DNA of 32,399 bases from contig JBBJJH010000032.1 of the NCBI GenBank assembly GCA_037623315.1, positions 1 to 32,399 of the forward strand, given 5' to 3'. The position numbers and the translations under genes were made by a program. The notes under the pieces are model-generated. The model ran no database searches and was not told the DNA's origin. It saw only the letters and a program-made list of their open reading frames with translations. This DNA is from Halanaerobiaceae bacterium ANBcell28 (GTDB taxonomy: Bacteria > Bacillota > Halanaerobiia > Halanaerobiales > DTU029). This document shows positions 18,539-27,048 of this stretch, in pieces (position 1 is the stretch's first letter; each line of letters begins with the position of its first letter).

Positions 18539-18740
18539 TTTTTTGCCTCCTGTCTGGCCCGGTGTATTTTGGTATAATTTAGACTATTTTTTTAAAGATT
18601 ACTATAATTGTTAATAAAGTTTAAACGATTGATGATTTTAGTATAAATATATAATGAAATAGCTTAATTTGTTCTTTTCTTTTGTTAATATATATTTTCT
18701 CCTTATTATAAAAAAATCCTGCAAGAAATGTGGTGAAATA

Positions 18741-19532
18741 ATGAATTTAAAAGTTTCAGTATTGGCAAGTGGTAGTTCAGGGAATGCCATTTATATTAGT
18801 GATGACAAGACTAGTCTATTAATTGATGCTGGTTTAAGTGGTGTAGAAGTAGAAAGACGATTGTCGAAAATTGATGTATCTGCTGATGATTTAGATGCTA
18901 TTTTAATTACTCATGAGCATTCTGATCATATTAAAGGGGTAGGGGTTTTATCTAGAAGATATGACTTACCTATCTATGCTAACGATTTAACCTGGAATGG
19001 ATCTGAAAAAAAGTTAGGTAAGATAAAGCCCTATAATTGTCAGGTCTTTAAGGGAGATTTTATGCTGGGAAATCTAGGAGTTTCTCCTTTTTCTATATCT
19101 CATGATGCTGCCGACCCAGTTGGTTATATTATTACTTGTGGAAACAAGAGAATTGGACATGCTACTGATATGGGGTATGTTTCTACGGAAATAGAAGAAT
19201 GTTTAAAAGCACTCGATTTGTTAATAATTGAGTCTAATCATGATTTTGAAATGTTGATGTCAGGATCTTATCCATGGCCGTTAAAGAATAGGATAAAGGG
19301 TGAAAAAGGTCATTTATCAAATGATGATACTGCGGATCTTTTGCCTCGCATTGTAGGTAGTAATTTTCCGCGCATATTATTGGCTCATTTAAGTAAAGAT
19401 AACAATAAACCAGAGTTGGCATATATTACAGCTAAAAACAATTTGGAAGATAAGGGTTTTGTAATTGGTGAAGATTTAGAATTAGAGTACACTTATCGAA
19501 ATAAGCCAACTCAACTTTTTGAAGTGGGGTAA
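18741..19532 (+). CDS. walJ: MBL-fold metallohydrolase of the WalJ/YycJ type
   Basis: This 263-residue metallo-beta-lactamase-fold protein matches the YycJ/WalJ family, found beside the WalKR system in many Bacillota and linked to DNA mismatch repair or cell division coordination. It begins KVSVLASGSSGNAIYI, then has the metal motif THEHSDHIKG, the HDAADPVGY histidine, ATDMGY and LLAHLS. ATG 18741 is preceded by GTGGTGA; upstream in-frame starts are not typical of the family. The walKR genes are not here, and rlmH follows, which is a common order in Bacillota. Confidence 0.88.
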   Translation: MNLKVSVLASGSSGNAIYISDDKTSLLIDAGLSGVEVERRLSKIDVSADDLDAILITHEHSDHIKGVGVLSRRYDLPIYANDLTWNGSEKKLGKIKPYNCQVFKGDFMLGNLGVSPFSISHDAADPVGYIITCGNKRIGHATDMGYVSTEIEECLKALDLLIIESNHDFEMLMSGSYPWPLKNRIKGEKGHLSNDDTADLLPRIVGSNFPRILLAHLSKDNNKPELAYITAKNNLEDKGFVIGEDLELEYTYRNKPTQLFEVG

Positions 19533-19545
19533 GCCTTGTTTATCC

Positions 19546-19620
19546 ATATTTTCTTAACCATTAATAAGCTTTTATGTGGTTCTGGGGCTTTATGAACGCT
19601 CATTCAGCAAATGGCTAAGC
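19546..19620. repeat. Second copy of part of a dispersed palindromic repeat
   Basis: These 75 bases match 25936-26010 without gaps, with 62 identical positions. Shared words include TTAACCATT, CATTCAGCA and ATGGCTAA. The copy lies in the gap between walJ and rlmH and holds no gene. Confidence 0.7.
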
Positions 19621-19680
19621 ATGGGCATTGAATTTAATTAAAATCGAAACTTATTAAAATATTTAATGAAGGAGCACAAA

Positions 19681-20160
19681 GTGGAAATAAATATTATTGC
19701 TGTAGGTAAGATTAAGACAGGGTATATAGATGAGGGTATTGCTGAGTTTTTAAAGAGGTTACAGCCTTATACAAAAGTAAATATTAATGAAATTGCTGAT
19801 GAAAAAGTTCCTACTAATCCATCTAAAGCAGAGCAAGAGATAGTTAAGAAAAAAGAAGGGGAGCGAATTTTAGCATCTTTAACTGAGCGTACTTATGTTA
19901 TAGCGCTGGATGTTAAGGGAAAGCCGATGACTTCTACAGGGCTGGCTAAATCTATTAAGAATTTGCAGATCCAGGGTAATAGCAGTATTACTTTTATCAT
20001 AGGGGGAGCACTTGGTTTAGGCAAAGAGGTGCTTAATAAGGCTGATTTCCGCCTGTCTATGTCACATATGACCTTTACCCATCAAATGGCACGACTGATC
20101 ATTCTAGAGCAGGTATACAGGGCATTTAAGATTATACACGGTGAACCGTATCATCTTTGA
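19681..20160 (+). CDS. rlmH: 23S rRNA (pseudouridine(1915)-N3)-methyltransferase
   Basis: RlmH methylates pseudouridine 1915 of 23S rRNA in helix 69 of the assembled ribosome. I start it at GTG 19681, which follows GAAGGAG at a good distance and gives 159 residues, the canonical length. It has INIIAVGKIKTGY at the start, the knotted SPOUT core with FIIGGALGLGKEV, and the conserved end MTFTHQMARLIILEQVYRAF plus GEPYHL. An ATG five codons upstream is possible but less well placed. Confidence 0.95.
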   Translation: MEINIIAVGKIKTGYIDEGIAEFLKRLQPYTKVNINEIADEKVPTNPSKAEQEIVKKKEGERILASLTERTYVIALDVKGKPMTSTGLAKSIKNLQIQGNSSITFIIGGALGLGKEVLNKADFRLSMSHMTFTHQMARLIILEQVYRAFKIIHGEPYHL

Positions 20161-20244
20161 TGCATTAAAACAGCGATACCCCTTGGGGTTTCCTTGTTTA
20201 CTGAATTTAGCGGAACTAACTTAAAATGAAAGAGGGAAAAGAAT

Positions 20245-21573
20245 ATGAAACCTGGATTTCAATTAAACAATCATAACAGAGATTTAAACCCATATTTTGA
20301 GTCCCATGATCCATCTATGATGTGGGACCCTGTTAGTAAAACATACTATTCCTATAGTACAGACACTGCTATAGTATCAAACTATCATCAAGGTATACCT
20401 ATTAGAAAGAGCAAAGATCTTATCAACTTTGAATTTCTAGGATGGGCTTTATCAGATGAGGCTATTGCTGAGGGGCGTGATAATGGAGAGGGATTTGACC
20501 CTACATCTGGATTTTGGGCTCCATATACTGAGTATGTGGATGGAGAATATCGGATCTATTATTCAGCAACCAAAGCCTTTGGTAGTTCTGAGTCGAGAAT
20601 CTGGCTTGCTGTGGCCAGGGATCCAGAGGGCCCTTTTGAAAATAGGGGTGTTGTAATGGATACTTGGAATACACCAGACACAGATCCTAATGCTATAGAT
20701 GCTCATGTTTGTGATACTCCTGATGGAAGAAAGTACTTTATATATGGCTCATTCTTTGGTGGTATATTCATTAAGGAACTTGATAGAAAAACTGGAATGC
20801 CTATAAATCCAGACGAACATTATCAGGGAGAGTGTATTGCCAGGAAACCAGTGGATTCATATATCGATGGGCCAGAGGGAGCGGCTATTATATACAATTC
20901 AGAAACAAAGTATTATTACTTATTCCTTTCATATGGTTGGCTTGGTGATGATTATGATATAAGAGTGGGCCGAAGTAAAGATATCAGAGGACCATATCTT
21001 GATTACAAGGGAGAAAGTATGCTTGGCAATGCTCTTGGGATGAAGATGGCAGGAAGCTATCATTTCAAAGCTTCTCATCCTTATGCGGGAAATGACAGAG
21101 AAGCTTGGGAGTTTGCTGGCTTTAGAGGTCCAGGACATGGTGTTCCCTTCTATGCGCCAGAAAAGGAGGAGTATTTTTTTGTACATCATGTTAGAGATGG
21201 TGCTCAGATATTCTGTAAACAGGAAAAGGATAGACAGTCTTTTAAGATGCATTATATGCTTATTAGAAGAATGTATTTTCTTGATGCTTGGCCAATATTC
21301 TCACCGGAGCCATATGCAGGTGAGGATTCAACAGTAACAAAGTTATCAAGCAAAAAGGAAATGCTAGATATAGATTGGGAGTGGATTCTGTTTAAAAATG
21401 ACAAGAATACTATGGCTGAATCTATTGTGTCAAAACTCCCCAAAAACCTTATACCAGAAAAAACATATGTATTTACTGCCTATGATTATGAAAATTGCAA
21501 AGAATGTACTGCTCTTAGTGGGATAACAGGTAATGGTGAGGTTATATGGGCAAAAAAATCGGATAATGAGTAA
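20245..21573 (+). CDS. Glycoside hydrolase family 43 protein, probable arabinanase or arabinofuranosidase
   Basis: This 442-residue protein is a five-bladed propeller of the GH43 type. The three catalytic acids fit: D22 (SHDPSMM, base), D152 (NAIDAHV, pKa tuner) and E211 (IDGPEGAA, acid). FWAPYTEYVDGEYRIYYSA is a typical second-blade motif, and RGPGHGVPF holds the calcium-coordinating histidine region common in arabinan-active members. There is no signal peptide, so it is cytoplasmic and probably works on imported arabino-oligosaccharides. It begins the sugar-use region, and its codons look more varied than in the housekeeping genes. Exact substrate is not proven. Confidence 0.85.
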   Translation: MKPGFQLNNHNRDLNPYFESHDPSMMWDPVSKTYYSYSTDTAIVSNYHQGIPIRKSKDLINFEFLGWALSDEAIAEGRDNGEGFDPTSGFWAPYTEYVDGEYRIYYSATKAFGSSESRIWLAVARDPEGPFENRGVVMDTWNTPDTDPNAIDAHVCDTPDGRKYFIYGSFFGGIFIKELDRKTGMPINPDEHYQGECIARKPVDSYIDGPEGAAIIYNSETKYYYLFLSYGWLGDDYDIRVGRSKDIRGPYLDYKGESMLGNALGMKMAGSYHFKASHPYAGNDREAWEFAGFRGPGHGVPFYAPEKEEYFFVHHVRDGAQIFCKQEKDRQSFKMHYMLIRRMYFLDAWPIFSPEPYAGEDSTVTKLSSKKEMLDIDWEWILFKNDKNTMAESIVSKLPKNLIPEKTYVFTAYDYENCKECTALSGITGNGEVIWAKKSDNE

Positions 21574-21598
21574 AAAATAAGATTAAAATTTAAGAGTT

Positions 21599-21622
21599 AT
21601 GGATGATATAATGGATGATATA
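21599..21622 (+). repeat. Tandem 12-base repeat before the GH27 gene
   Basis: ATGGATGATATA occurs twice in direct tandem at 21599-21610 and 21611-21622, and contains a TATAAT at the junction. It lies 27 bases before the GH27 start and may be part of its promoter or an operator. Confidence 0.5.
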
Positions 21623-21648
21623 TTTTAATTATACTAGGAGGTTAAGTT

Positions 21649-23445
21649 ATGAAAACATCAAGAACAACACCAGAGCAGATTACGGACCCTGATTATATGT
21701 TTCCTGCATTCTTAAACGCTAAGGTGCTTTTGGATAAAAAGAAGGGCCGGCTCCCAGCTATGGGTTGGAACAGTTGGAATGCCTTTGGTAGTAAAAACAA
21801 CGAGGAACTTACAAAGGCAATGGCCGATGCATTTATTGATTTGGAATTAGCTGATTTGGGATTCAAGTATATAGTACTAGATGACGGTTGCTATAAGTCC
21901 GAGCGGGTAGATGGATTACTTTCAAACGAACCCCGGAAATTTCCAAGCGGCTTTAAGGCATTGTCTGACTATATACATAGTAAGGGACTTAGTTTCGGTA
22001 TGTACAACGATATAGGTACACATCTTTGTGCAGGCTCTGCTGTAGGTACCTGTGGTTACGAGGATGTGGATGCAAAGTCTTATATCAATTGGGGTGTTGA
22101 CTTTATAAAGGTTGATAATTGTTACTACCTTTGGGATAATGCTACGTTTTCAGATGAAACAAACACAAAATATACCTATGCTCCCAATATCAGAAGCATA
22201 ACAGTCTCTGGAGAAGGATTGAAAACAACTTTAAATGCTGTTAAGGATGGTGTACTTACAGGAGAAGGCGCTATTAAAAACGACAACGACTATGTGTCAA
22301 ATATCGGTACATTGGACGGAACACATGGAGATGTAAGTCCTGTTGGTGACCTATGGTCTGAACTTGAATTCACTGTGAACGCTCCGGTTGCAGGAGAATA
22401 TTCCATAATCGTTAATTATGCAAGCGGTGAAGAGCTTGGAACAGGACGTTGGCTTCAGCTTGCAGTGGGAAACGCAGATAATGAAACAAGGTATTTTGAT
22501 AATTTGCTTCCTCTTACAGATAGTACGACTAACTTTAGAGATTCAGAAGAGATAACTATATCTTTAAACAAAGGGGAAAATATCATACGTCTTATGAATC
22601 ACAGAAGGCAGGAAAATACCCTCAATTCATATGCGGCATTACTTGATGGCTTTAATAAAGCTGATCCTGACCATGATCTTGTACTTTCCATTTGTGAATG
22701 GGGTAAAACACAGCCACAAAACTGGGGATATAAGGTGGGAGATTCATGGCGTATTCTAAATGATATTACCTTTGAGGTAGGTTCTGACGGAGATCCAGGC
22801 AAGGCTTCCTGGAGTGGAGATTATACTGCAAGTATAACATCTCAGTACAATAAGGCGGTTATTATGGACGAGTTTGCTGGACTTGACAAGGGATGGAATG
22901 ATCCAGATATGCTTGTAATCGGTATGAAGGGAATAACAAATACCATGAATAAAACTCATATGACTATGTGGTGTATGATGAATTCTCCTCTTATGCTGGG
23001 AATGGATTTAAGGCGTGTTAAAAAGGGCGATGAAATTTGGAATGTTATAGCAAATGAAAACTTGATTGCATTGAATCAGGACGCCCTCGGTATTCAGGCA
23101 AAAAGAATTTACTGCTCTCTCGATAATGTCAATCCTGATACTGCTTATATAGCTAATAACAAGCGTGTTGATATTCTTGCAAAGCCTCTTGCCAACGGAG
23201 ATATTGCACTGTCTTTTATAAATTTGAGTGACTTAAGAGATAGTAATGAGCATTCAGTTGATCTAAGGTGCATTATAAATTATATTGGGAATAAAATGAT
23301 TGATACTGATAAATTTAAAAATGCTGCAAGTTATTTCATAAAAAATTTGTGGTCAGGTGAGAATACTAAGAACAGTTCAGGGGTTTTCTCTGTTACAGGT
23401 ATTGATGCCTATGACAATGTAACTTTAAGGGTTACTCCAATTTAA
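21649..23445 (+). CDS. Glycoside hydrolase family 27 protein with inserted carbohydrate-binding module
   Basis: GH27 enzymes are retaining alpha-galactosidases or beta-L-arabinopyranosidases. The 598-residue protein has PAMGWNSWNAFG at about 36-47, IVLDDGCY, the nucleophile D156 in FIKVDNCYYL, the acid/base D372 in SWRILNDI, and GWNDPDMLVIG. Residues about 178-335 are extra and read as a beta-sandwich binding module of CBM35/CBM6 type (LWSELEFTVNAPVAGEYSII, GENIIRLMN), inserted between nucleophile and acid/base. A beta-sheet C-terminal domain ends the protein. No signal peptide is present. AGGAGG sits before the ATG. GH43 upstream favours arabinose-containing substrates. Confidence 0.86.
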   Translation: MKTSRTTPEQITDPDYMFPAFLNAKVLLDKKKGRLPAMGWNSWNAFGSKNNEELTKAMADAFIDLELADLGFKYIVLDDGCYKSERVDGLLSNEPRKFPSGFKALSDYIHSKGLSFGMYNDIGTHLCAGSAVGTCGYEDVDAKSYINWGVDFIKVDNCYYLWDNATFSDETNTKYTYAPNIRSITVSGEGLKTTLNAVKDGVLTGEGAIKNDNDYVSNIGTLDGTHGDVSPVGDLWSELEFTVNAPVAGEYSIIVNYASGEELGTGRWLQLAVGNADNETRYFDNLLPLTDSTTNFRDSEEITISLNKGENIIRLMNHRRQENTLNSYAALLDGFNKADPDHDLVLSICEWGKTQPQNWGYKVGDSWRILNDITFEVGSDGDPGKASWSGDYTASITSQYNKAVIMDEFAGLDKGWNDPDMLVIGMKGITNTMNKTHMTMWCMMNSPLMLGMDLRRVKKGDEIWNVIANENLIALNQDALGIQAKRIYCSLDNVNPDTAYIANNKRVDILAKPLANGDIALSFINLSDLRDSNEHSVDLRCIINYIGNKMIDTDKFKNAASYFIKNLWSGENTKNSSGVFSVTGIDAYDNVTLRVTPI

Positions 23446-23535
23446 ATACCATAAATATTTTCTACTGTGACCACTGAGAGTTCAATTATAAAGCATAAAG
23501 CTAGTAGCTTAAATTACCTATAAAGGATTTGTAAT

Positions 23536-24411
23536 ATGAAAAACATAGTGAATAATATAGAATTTGCTGAAATAGAAAATCATTGGGCTAAAGCTTACAT
23601 TTTAGATTTAACAGAACGTGGTATTATTCAGAGGCAGAATGATGGTTTATTTCATCCCGATGATAAGCTTACTACTAAAGATTTTGTAAGATGGGTAATT
23701 AGAAGTAGTAAAGGAAAAATAGAGCCAAGCCGTGATGGTTGCTCATCGGGATATATGGATTATGCCTTACATAAAGGTATAATAGAGGACTATGATATGA
23801 CAAATATAAACAACCCGATTGAGCGTCGTTCTGCTGCAAGAATAGTTCATGAAGTCCTTTTAACTGAATTCGGAGAAAGAGATGAGGATGAATGGTCGGC
23901 AGCTAAAAATCTTAAGGACTTATACAGCTGTCGTACTTGTGTTATGCATATCGCCCAGGTGTATGTGAAAGGCATAATGCTCAAAAATGAGAATAAGGTC
24001 TTTGATCTAAAGGGTAAGTTAACTCGTGCTGAAGCTTCCGCAGTTGTAGTAAGAATGCTTGATAGGGGACAGCGTATTCCTCAGAAAGAGCTCAGAGCTT
24101 TTAAGATTAAAAATCTACACCCTGATGAAGCAAGAGAACTAATCTTAAATGATAGCAAGGTAATAATTATAGATGTACGGACGAATGAGGAATATAAAAC
24201 AGGGCACATAAAGGGGAGTATTTGTACACCACTAGGTGATATATCAAATAATCCATATACGGTATCTGCTAACAAGGATACTCCGATAATCTTATACTGT
24301 CAAAAGGGTTATAAGAGTTCCATAGCGGCACAAGTACTTGTAAATGCAGGATACAGGGAGGTCTATACAATTCCAGGTATAGAACAGTATCGGTATAAAT
24401 TAACTCAGTAA
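23536..24411 (+). CDS. SLH-domain and rhodanese fusion protein
   Basis: The 291-residue protein starts with three S-layer-homology-like repeats: FAEIENHWAKAYILDLTERG (about 9-28) with FHPDDKLTTKDFV; CSSGYMDYALHKGIIEDYD; and VYVKGIMLKNEN with GKLTRAEASAVVVRML. From about 195 it is a rhodanese domain: VIIIDVRTNEEYKTGHIKGS and the active-site loop C255-Q-K-G-Y-K, of the six-residue sulfurtransferase type. There is no signal peptide or membrane segment, although SLH repeats normally anchor exported proteins to the wall. AAAGGA lies nine bases before the ATG. It stands about 90 bases after the GH27 gene. Function is unknown. Confidence 0.75.
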   Translation: MKNIVNNIEFAEIENHWAKAYILDLTERGIIQRQNDGLFHPDDKLTTKDFVRWVIRSSKGKIEPSRDGCSSGYMDYALHKGIIEDYDMTNINNPIERRSAARIVHEVLLTEFGERDEDEWSAAKNLKDLYSCRTCVMHIAQVYVKGIMLKNENKVFDLKGKLTRAEASAVVVRMLDRGQRIPQKELRAFKIKNLHPDEARELILNDSKVIIIDVRTNEEYKTGHIKGSICTPLGDISNNPYTVSANKDTPIILYCQKGYKSSIAAQVLVNAGYREVYTIPGIEQYRYKLTQ

Positions 24412-24540
24412 TATTAACGAATGTTAATAAAATCAGATTTAGATCCCATTATTTTGATTTAGTGATTATAGATGATTACCAAGCAAGGAAACATGTGGCT
24501 AAAGTAGAATAAAAGAATTAGTTTAAAAGCAAGGTAAAAA

Positions 24541-24569
24541 TTGTGTCTATATCACTATTATGATAAAAT
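24541..24569 (+). promoter_or_regulatory. Possible promoter of the hydroxy-acid-oxidase-like gene
   Basis: TTGTGT (24541-24546) and TAAAAT (24564-24569) are 17 bases apart, about 120 bases before the start. The rest of the 281-base gap between the rhodanese gene and this gene holds only short, unsupported open frames. Confidence 0.35.
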
Positions 24570-24692
24570 ATGAGTGTTCAGACTTTACCGTCTTGTAGGA
24601 AAATATATAATTCAAGAATTCATACAAGAACTTATAGAATTATGAAAGCAGATGAATAAGATAAAAAATAAAATAATAAGGTGGAGATAAAA

Positions 24693-25610
24693 ATGACACA
24701 AGAAACTAGACCAGGGAACTCTAATCAAATCACACGTGATTACTTTGATTCATTGCTAATTGAACTGCGCTATATTGATTCTGTAATACCATCTACTACT
24801 TTTGAGCTTTATGGAGAAAAATTTTCCACACCTATTATGACAGCTGCTCTATCACATCTTGATAGTTGTCATCCAAATGGAATGAGTGAATTGGCTAAGG
24901 GAGCTGTTGCTGCTAATGCAGTAATGTGGGCCGGAATGGGAGATAAGGCTGAACTGGAATCCATAACAGCAACAGGGGCAAAAACTATAAAAATAATTAA
25001 GCCATATGCTGATAATGATATGATTTTTGATAAAATAGAACATGCTGAAAAGTGCGGAGCTTTAGCTGTAGGTATGGATATTGACCATTCATTTAATCAT
25101 AAGGGACGTTATGACAATGTTTTGGATTTTCAAATGTCCAGTAAAACTCTTGAGGAAATTAAGAGTTTTATTAAGGCGACAAAATTACCCTTTGTCATAA
25201 AAGGAGTACTAAGTGAACAGGATACTTATAAATGTATTGAGGCAGGGGCGAAAGGTATTGTGGTTTCTCATCATCATGGGATTCAAGACTTTGCAGTGCC
25301 TCCTCTCATGATTCTACCTAAAATTGCTAAGCTAGTAGATTCCAGAATACCAATTTTTGTTGATTGTGGTTTATACAGTGGAATGGATGCTTTTAAGGCA
25401 TTAGCACTTGGTGCTGATGCAGTTTCAGTAGGCCGTGGACTAATGAAAGCACTTAGTGATGATGGAGCCAGTGGGGTAGAGAAAAAGATTGAAGAAATGA
25501 CAGATGAACTATCTGCAGTAATGGCCCGTACCTGTTCTAAAGATCTTGCAGGTATTGATTCATCGGTAATTAAGACAGCAATTGAAGGAGAAAAAGGAAC
25601 TTGCAAATAA
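24693..25610 (+). CDS. FMN-dependent alpha-hydroxy-acid dehydrogenase-like protein
   Basis: The 305-residue TIM-barrel protein belongs to the FMN hydroxy-acid oxidase/dehydrogenase group (lactate or glycolate oxidase relatives) but is shorter. The FMN-binding lysine is in PFVIKGVLSEQD, the active histidine lies in VVSHHHGIQ, and the phosphate-binding end is VDCGLYSGMDAFKALALGADAV and SVGRGL. The usual SNHGGRQ is changed to SHHHGIQ, losing the arginine that holds the carboxylate, and the usual tyrosine of the QLY strand is not seen (TIKIIKPYAD). So the reaction may differ. I use ATG 24693, which follows AAGGTGGAG; a GTG four codons upstream overlaps that site. Confidence 0.75.
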   Translation: MTQETRPGNSNQITRDYFDSLLIELRYIDSVIPSTTFELYGEKFSTPIMTAALSHLDSCHPNGMSELAKGAVAANAVMWAGMGDKAELESITATGAKTIKIIKPYADNDMIFDKIEHAEKCGALAVGMDIDHSFNHKGRYDNVLDFQMSSKTLEEIKSFIKATKLPFVIKGVLSEQDTYKCIEAGAKGIVVSHHHGIQDFAVPPLMILPKIAKLVDSRIPIFVDCGLYSGMDAFKALALGADAVSVGRGLMKALSDDGASGVEKKIEEMTDELSAVMARTCSKDLAGIDSSVIKTAIEGEKGTCK

Positions 25611-25637
25611 TAAGTTATAATAAGATAAGAGCCCTTA

Positions 25638-25664
25638 GCCCTTTTAGTAGGTATGAGGGTTTTT
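25638..25664 (+). terminator. Weak rho-independent terminator after the hydroxy-acid-oxidase-like gene
   Basis: GCCCTT (25638-25643) can pair with GAGGGT (25655-25660), partly by G-U pairs, followed by a short T-run. It lies about 28 bases after the stop codon. Confidence 0.4.
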
Positions 25665-25699
25665 ATGCTTTTAAAACAATGAGGGTTAATGTTTAATTT

Positions 25700-26052
25700 A
25701 ATTACTTAAACTTCGCACATGAAATTATCGCTTAAAGCCTGGTTAGCCATATACTTCATTCACGAAAAAAGCTTAAAAACGCAGCTCCTCTTCCAGGATA
25801 TGATAACAAATTGGCTTTGCCATCTTTTTTAATAATGTGAATTTCTTGATGCCAGAAATTAGCAGCGATTTATGACAGCGGATAATTTCTTAGCCATTAA
25901 CAAAATAAACTCACTTCGCTACGCTACGTTCAGACATATTTTGTTAACCATTCATATCCTTCCATGCGGTGCTGGAGCTTTTTGAACGTTCATTCAGCAT
26001 ATGGCTAACCAGGAAATCTAATATGAAATTAACTGCGAAGTTTGAGTTAATT
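25700..26052. repeat. 353-base palindromic non-coding element
   Basis: The two ends are inverted copies: AATTACTTAAACTTCGCA at 25700-25717 against the complement of TGCGAAGTTTGAGTTAATT at 26034-26052. Further in, CCTGGTTAGCCATAT (25738-25752) matches the complement of ATATGGCTAACCAGG at about 25999-26013. An inner hairpin pairs ATTAACAAAATA with TATTTTGTTAA around a CTTCGCTACGCTACGTTC loop (about 25895-25947). There is no protein-coding content. The right end overlaps the stop codon of the Ntn hydrolase gene. A 75-base part recurs at 19546-19620. Confidence 0.65.
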
Positions 26053-27048
26053 ATTAATAAATCGTGTTGTCACGTCTTCATACAAATTTCCTTTAGTAAC
26101 TGGTATAGGTGTGTACTGTGTATGACCACTAAAGTCAATTTTCTTTAAGTCAATAAATCTGACAGATTGATTTTGATTAGATCTATAATAGTACCTTTTA
26201 TTTATGTGGTCTCTCACTACTTCCCACTGGGTGTGGTCTCCAGGTTTCTTTTGACCATTAACTAGAGCAACATTATTAATAATGTGAAAAGCTTGTTGTA
26301 TTTCTTCATTAACGTTTTGGCTTACTGGTGAGTAGTTTCTTAGTAGAGATAAGCGAACATAACGGGAAGGAGGTAAAGGATCTCCTGGAAGTCCAAGCAT
26401 ACCACTACCGGCGGAGAAGGGCACTCGACTACCAAATGATAAAGTTTCATTTGTCAGGTTGCAATAGTTTCTCATATTTTTTAAATGCCAGTGTAAAAAG
26501 GGGGAATTAGTCATTACAGCAGCATCTTCGTTATGGTATTCCTTAATTTGACCACCCTCTGCTTCAAGTACTATACTATCACCATTGGCATCATGTGCAA
26601 TAAAATGAACGTTTTTTCTAATTGGCAGACCTAAAGTTAAATTACAGATGGTTACCTGATCTATAAAATTTCTAATATCTTCAACATCTTTACATTTCCC
26701 TAAAACATATTGCAAAAGGAAAATGATAGAGATATTTTTTTGTATATCCTGATCAGGTTCTGGATATTCAGTATCCAGTAAAGCTAATAAAGCTGCTGAT
26801 AAACCTTTTTCATTTATCCCATCAAAATAGATCGGCAAATTATAAACATTAATCCCGACGTAACCATAGTCTGATTTCCAGCACATACCTTCTTTAAAAG
26901 GATTCTTTTTATCTCCATCAAGCAAGCTATAAACCTTCTTATTTCGTGGAACTACCACAAAAGCAGATTGGAAATCATCAGCCCAATCCATTGTACGCCC
27001 GGATATTTTAATATTTTTTTGACCTGGCAATAAAAACTCACTACACAT
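26047..27048 (-). CDS. Choloylglycine hydrolase family (linear amide C-N hydrolase, Ntn) protein
   Basis: The 333-residue protein is an N-terminal-nucleophile amidase of the bile-salt hydrolase / penicillin V acylase family. I start at the ATG on base 27048, preceded by GGGGGAAG, because this places Cys at position 2, the nucleophile freed when Met is removed. The following catalytic residues fit: GRTMDW (R and D), FDGINEKGL (N), AVMTNSPF (N) and PPSRYVRL (R). No signal peptide. In a free-living anaerobe bile salts are an unlikely substrate; N-acyl-homoserine lactones, penicillin-like amides or other N-acyl compounds are possible. It stands alone, facing away from the GH28-like gene. Confidence 0.88.
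   Translation of the reverse strand: MCSEFLLPGQKNIKISGRTMDWADDFQSAFVVVPRNKKVYSLLDGDKKNPFKEGMCWKSDYGYVGINVYNLPIYFDGINEKGLSAALLALLDTEYPEPDQDIQKNISIIFLLQYVLGKCKDVEDIRNFIDQVTICNLTLGLPIRKNVHFIAHDANGDSIVLEAEGGQIKEYHNEDAAVMTNSPFLHWHLKNMRNYCNLTNETLSFGSRVPFSAGSGMLGLPGDPLPPSRYVRLSLLRNYSPVSQNVNEEIQQAFHIINNVALVNGQKKPGDHTQWEVVRDHINKRYYYRSNQNQSVRFIDLKKIDFSGHTQYTPIPVTKGNLYEDVTTRFINN

Noticed and set aside
18608-18626. Rex operator-like TTGTTAA ... TTTAAAC between cheB and walJ
   Set aside because: The right half is a poor match to TTAACAA-type half-sites and the flanking genes are not usual Rex targets.
20170-20210. Terminator after rlmH around ACCCCTTGGGGT
   Set aside because: The palindrome leaves almost no loop and there is no T-run; not supported as a terminator.
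25283-25606. Minus-strand 107-codon frame inside the hydroxy-acid-oxidase-like gene
   Set aside because: Full overlap with a gene of clear family membership and no ribosome site.
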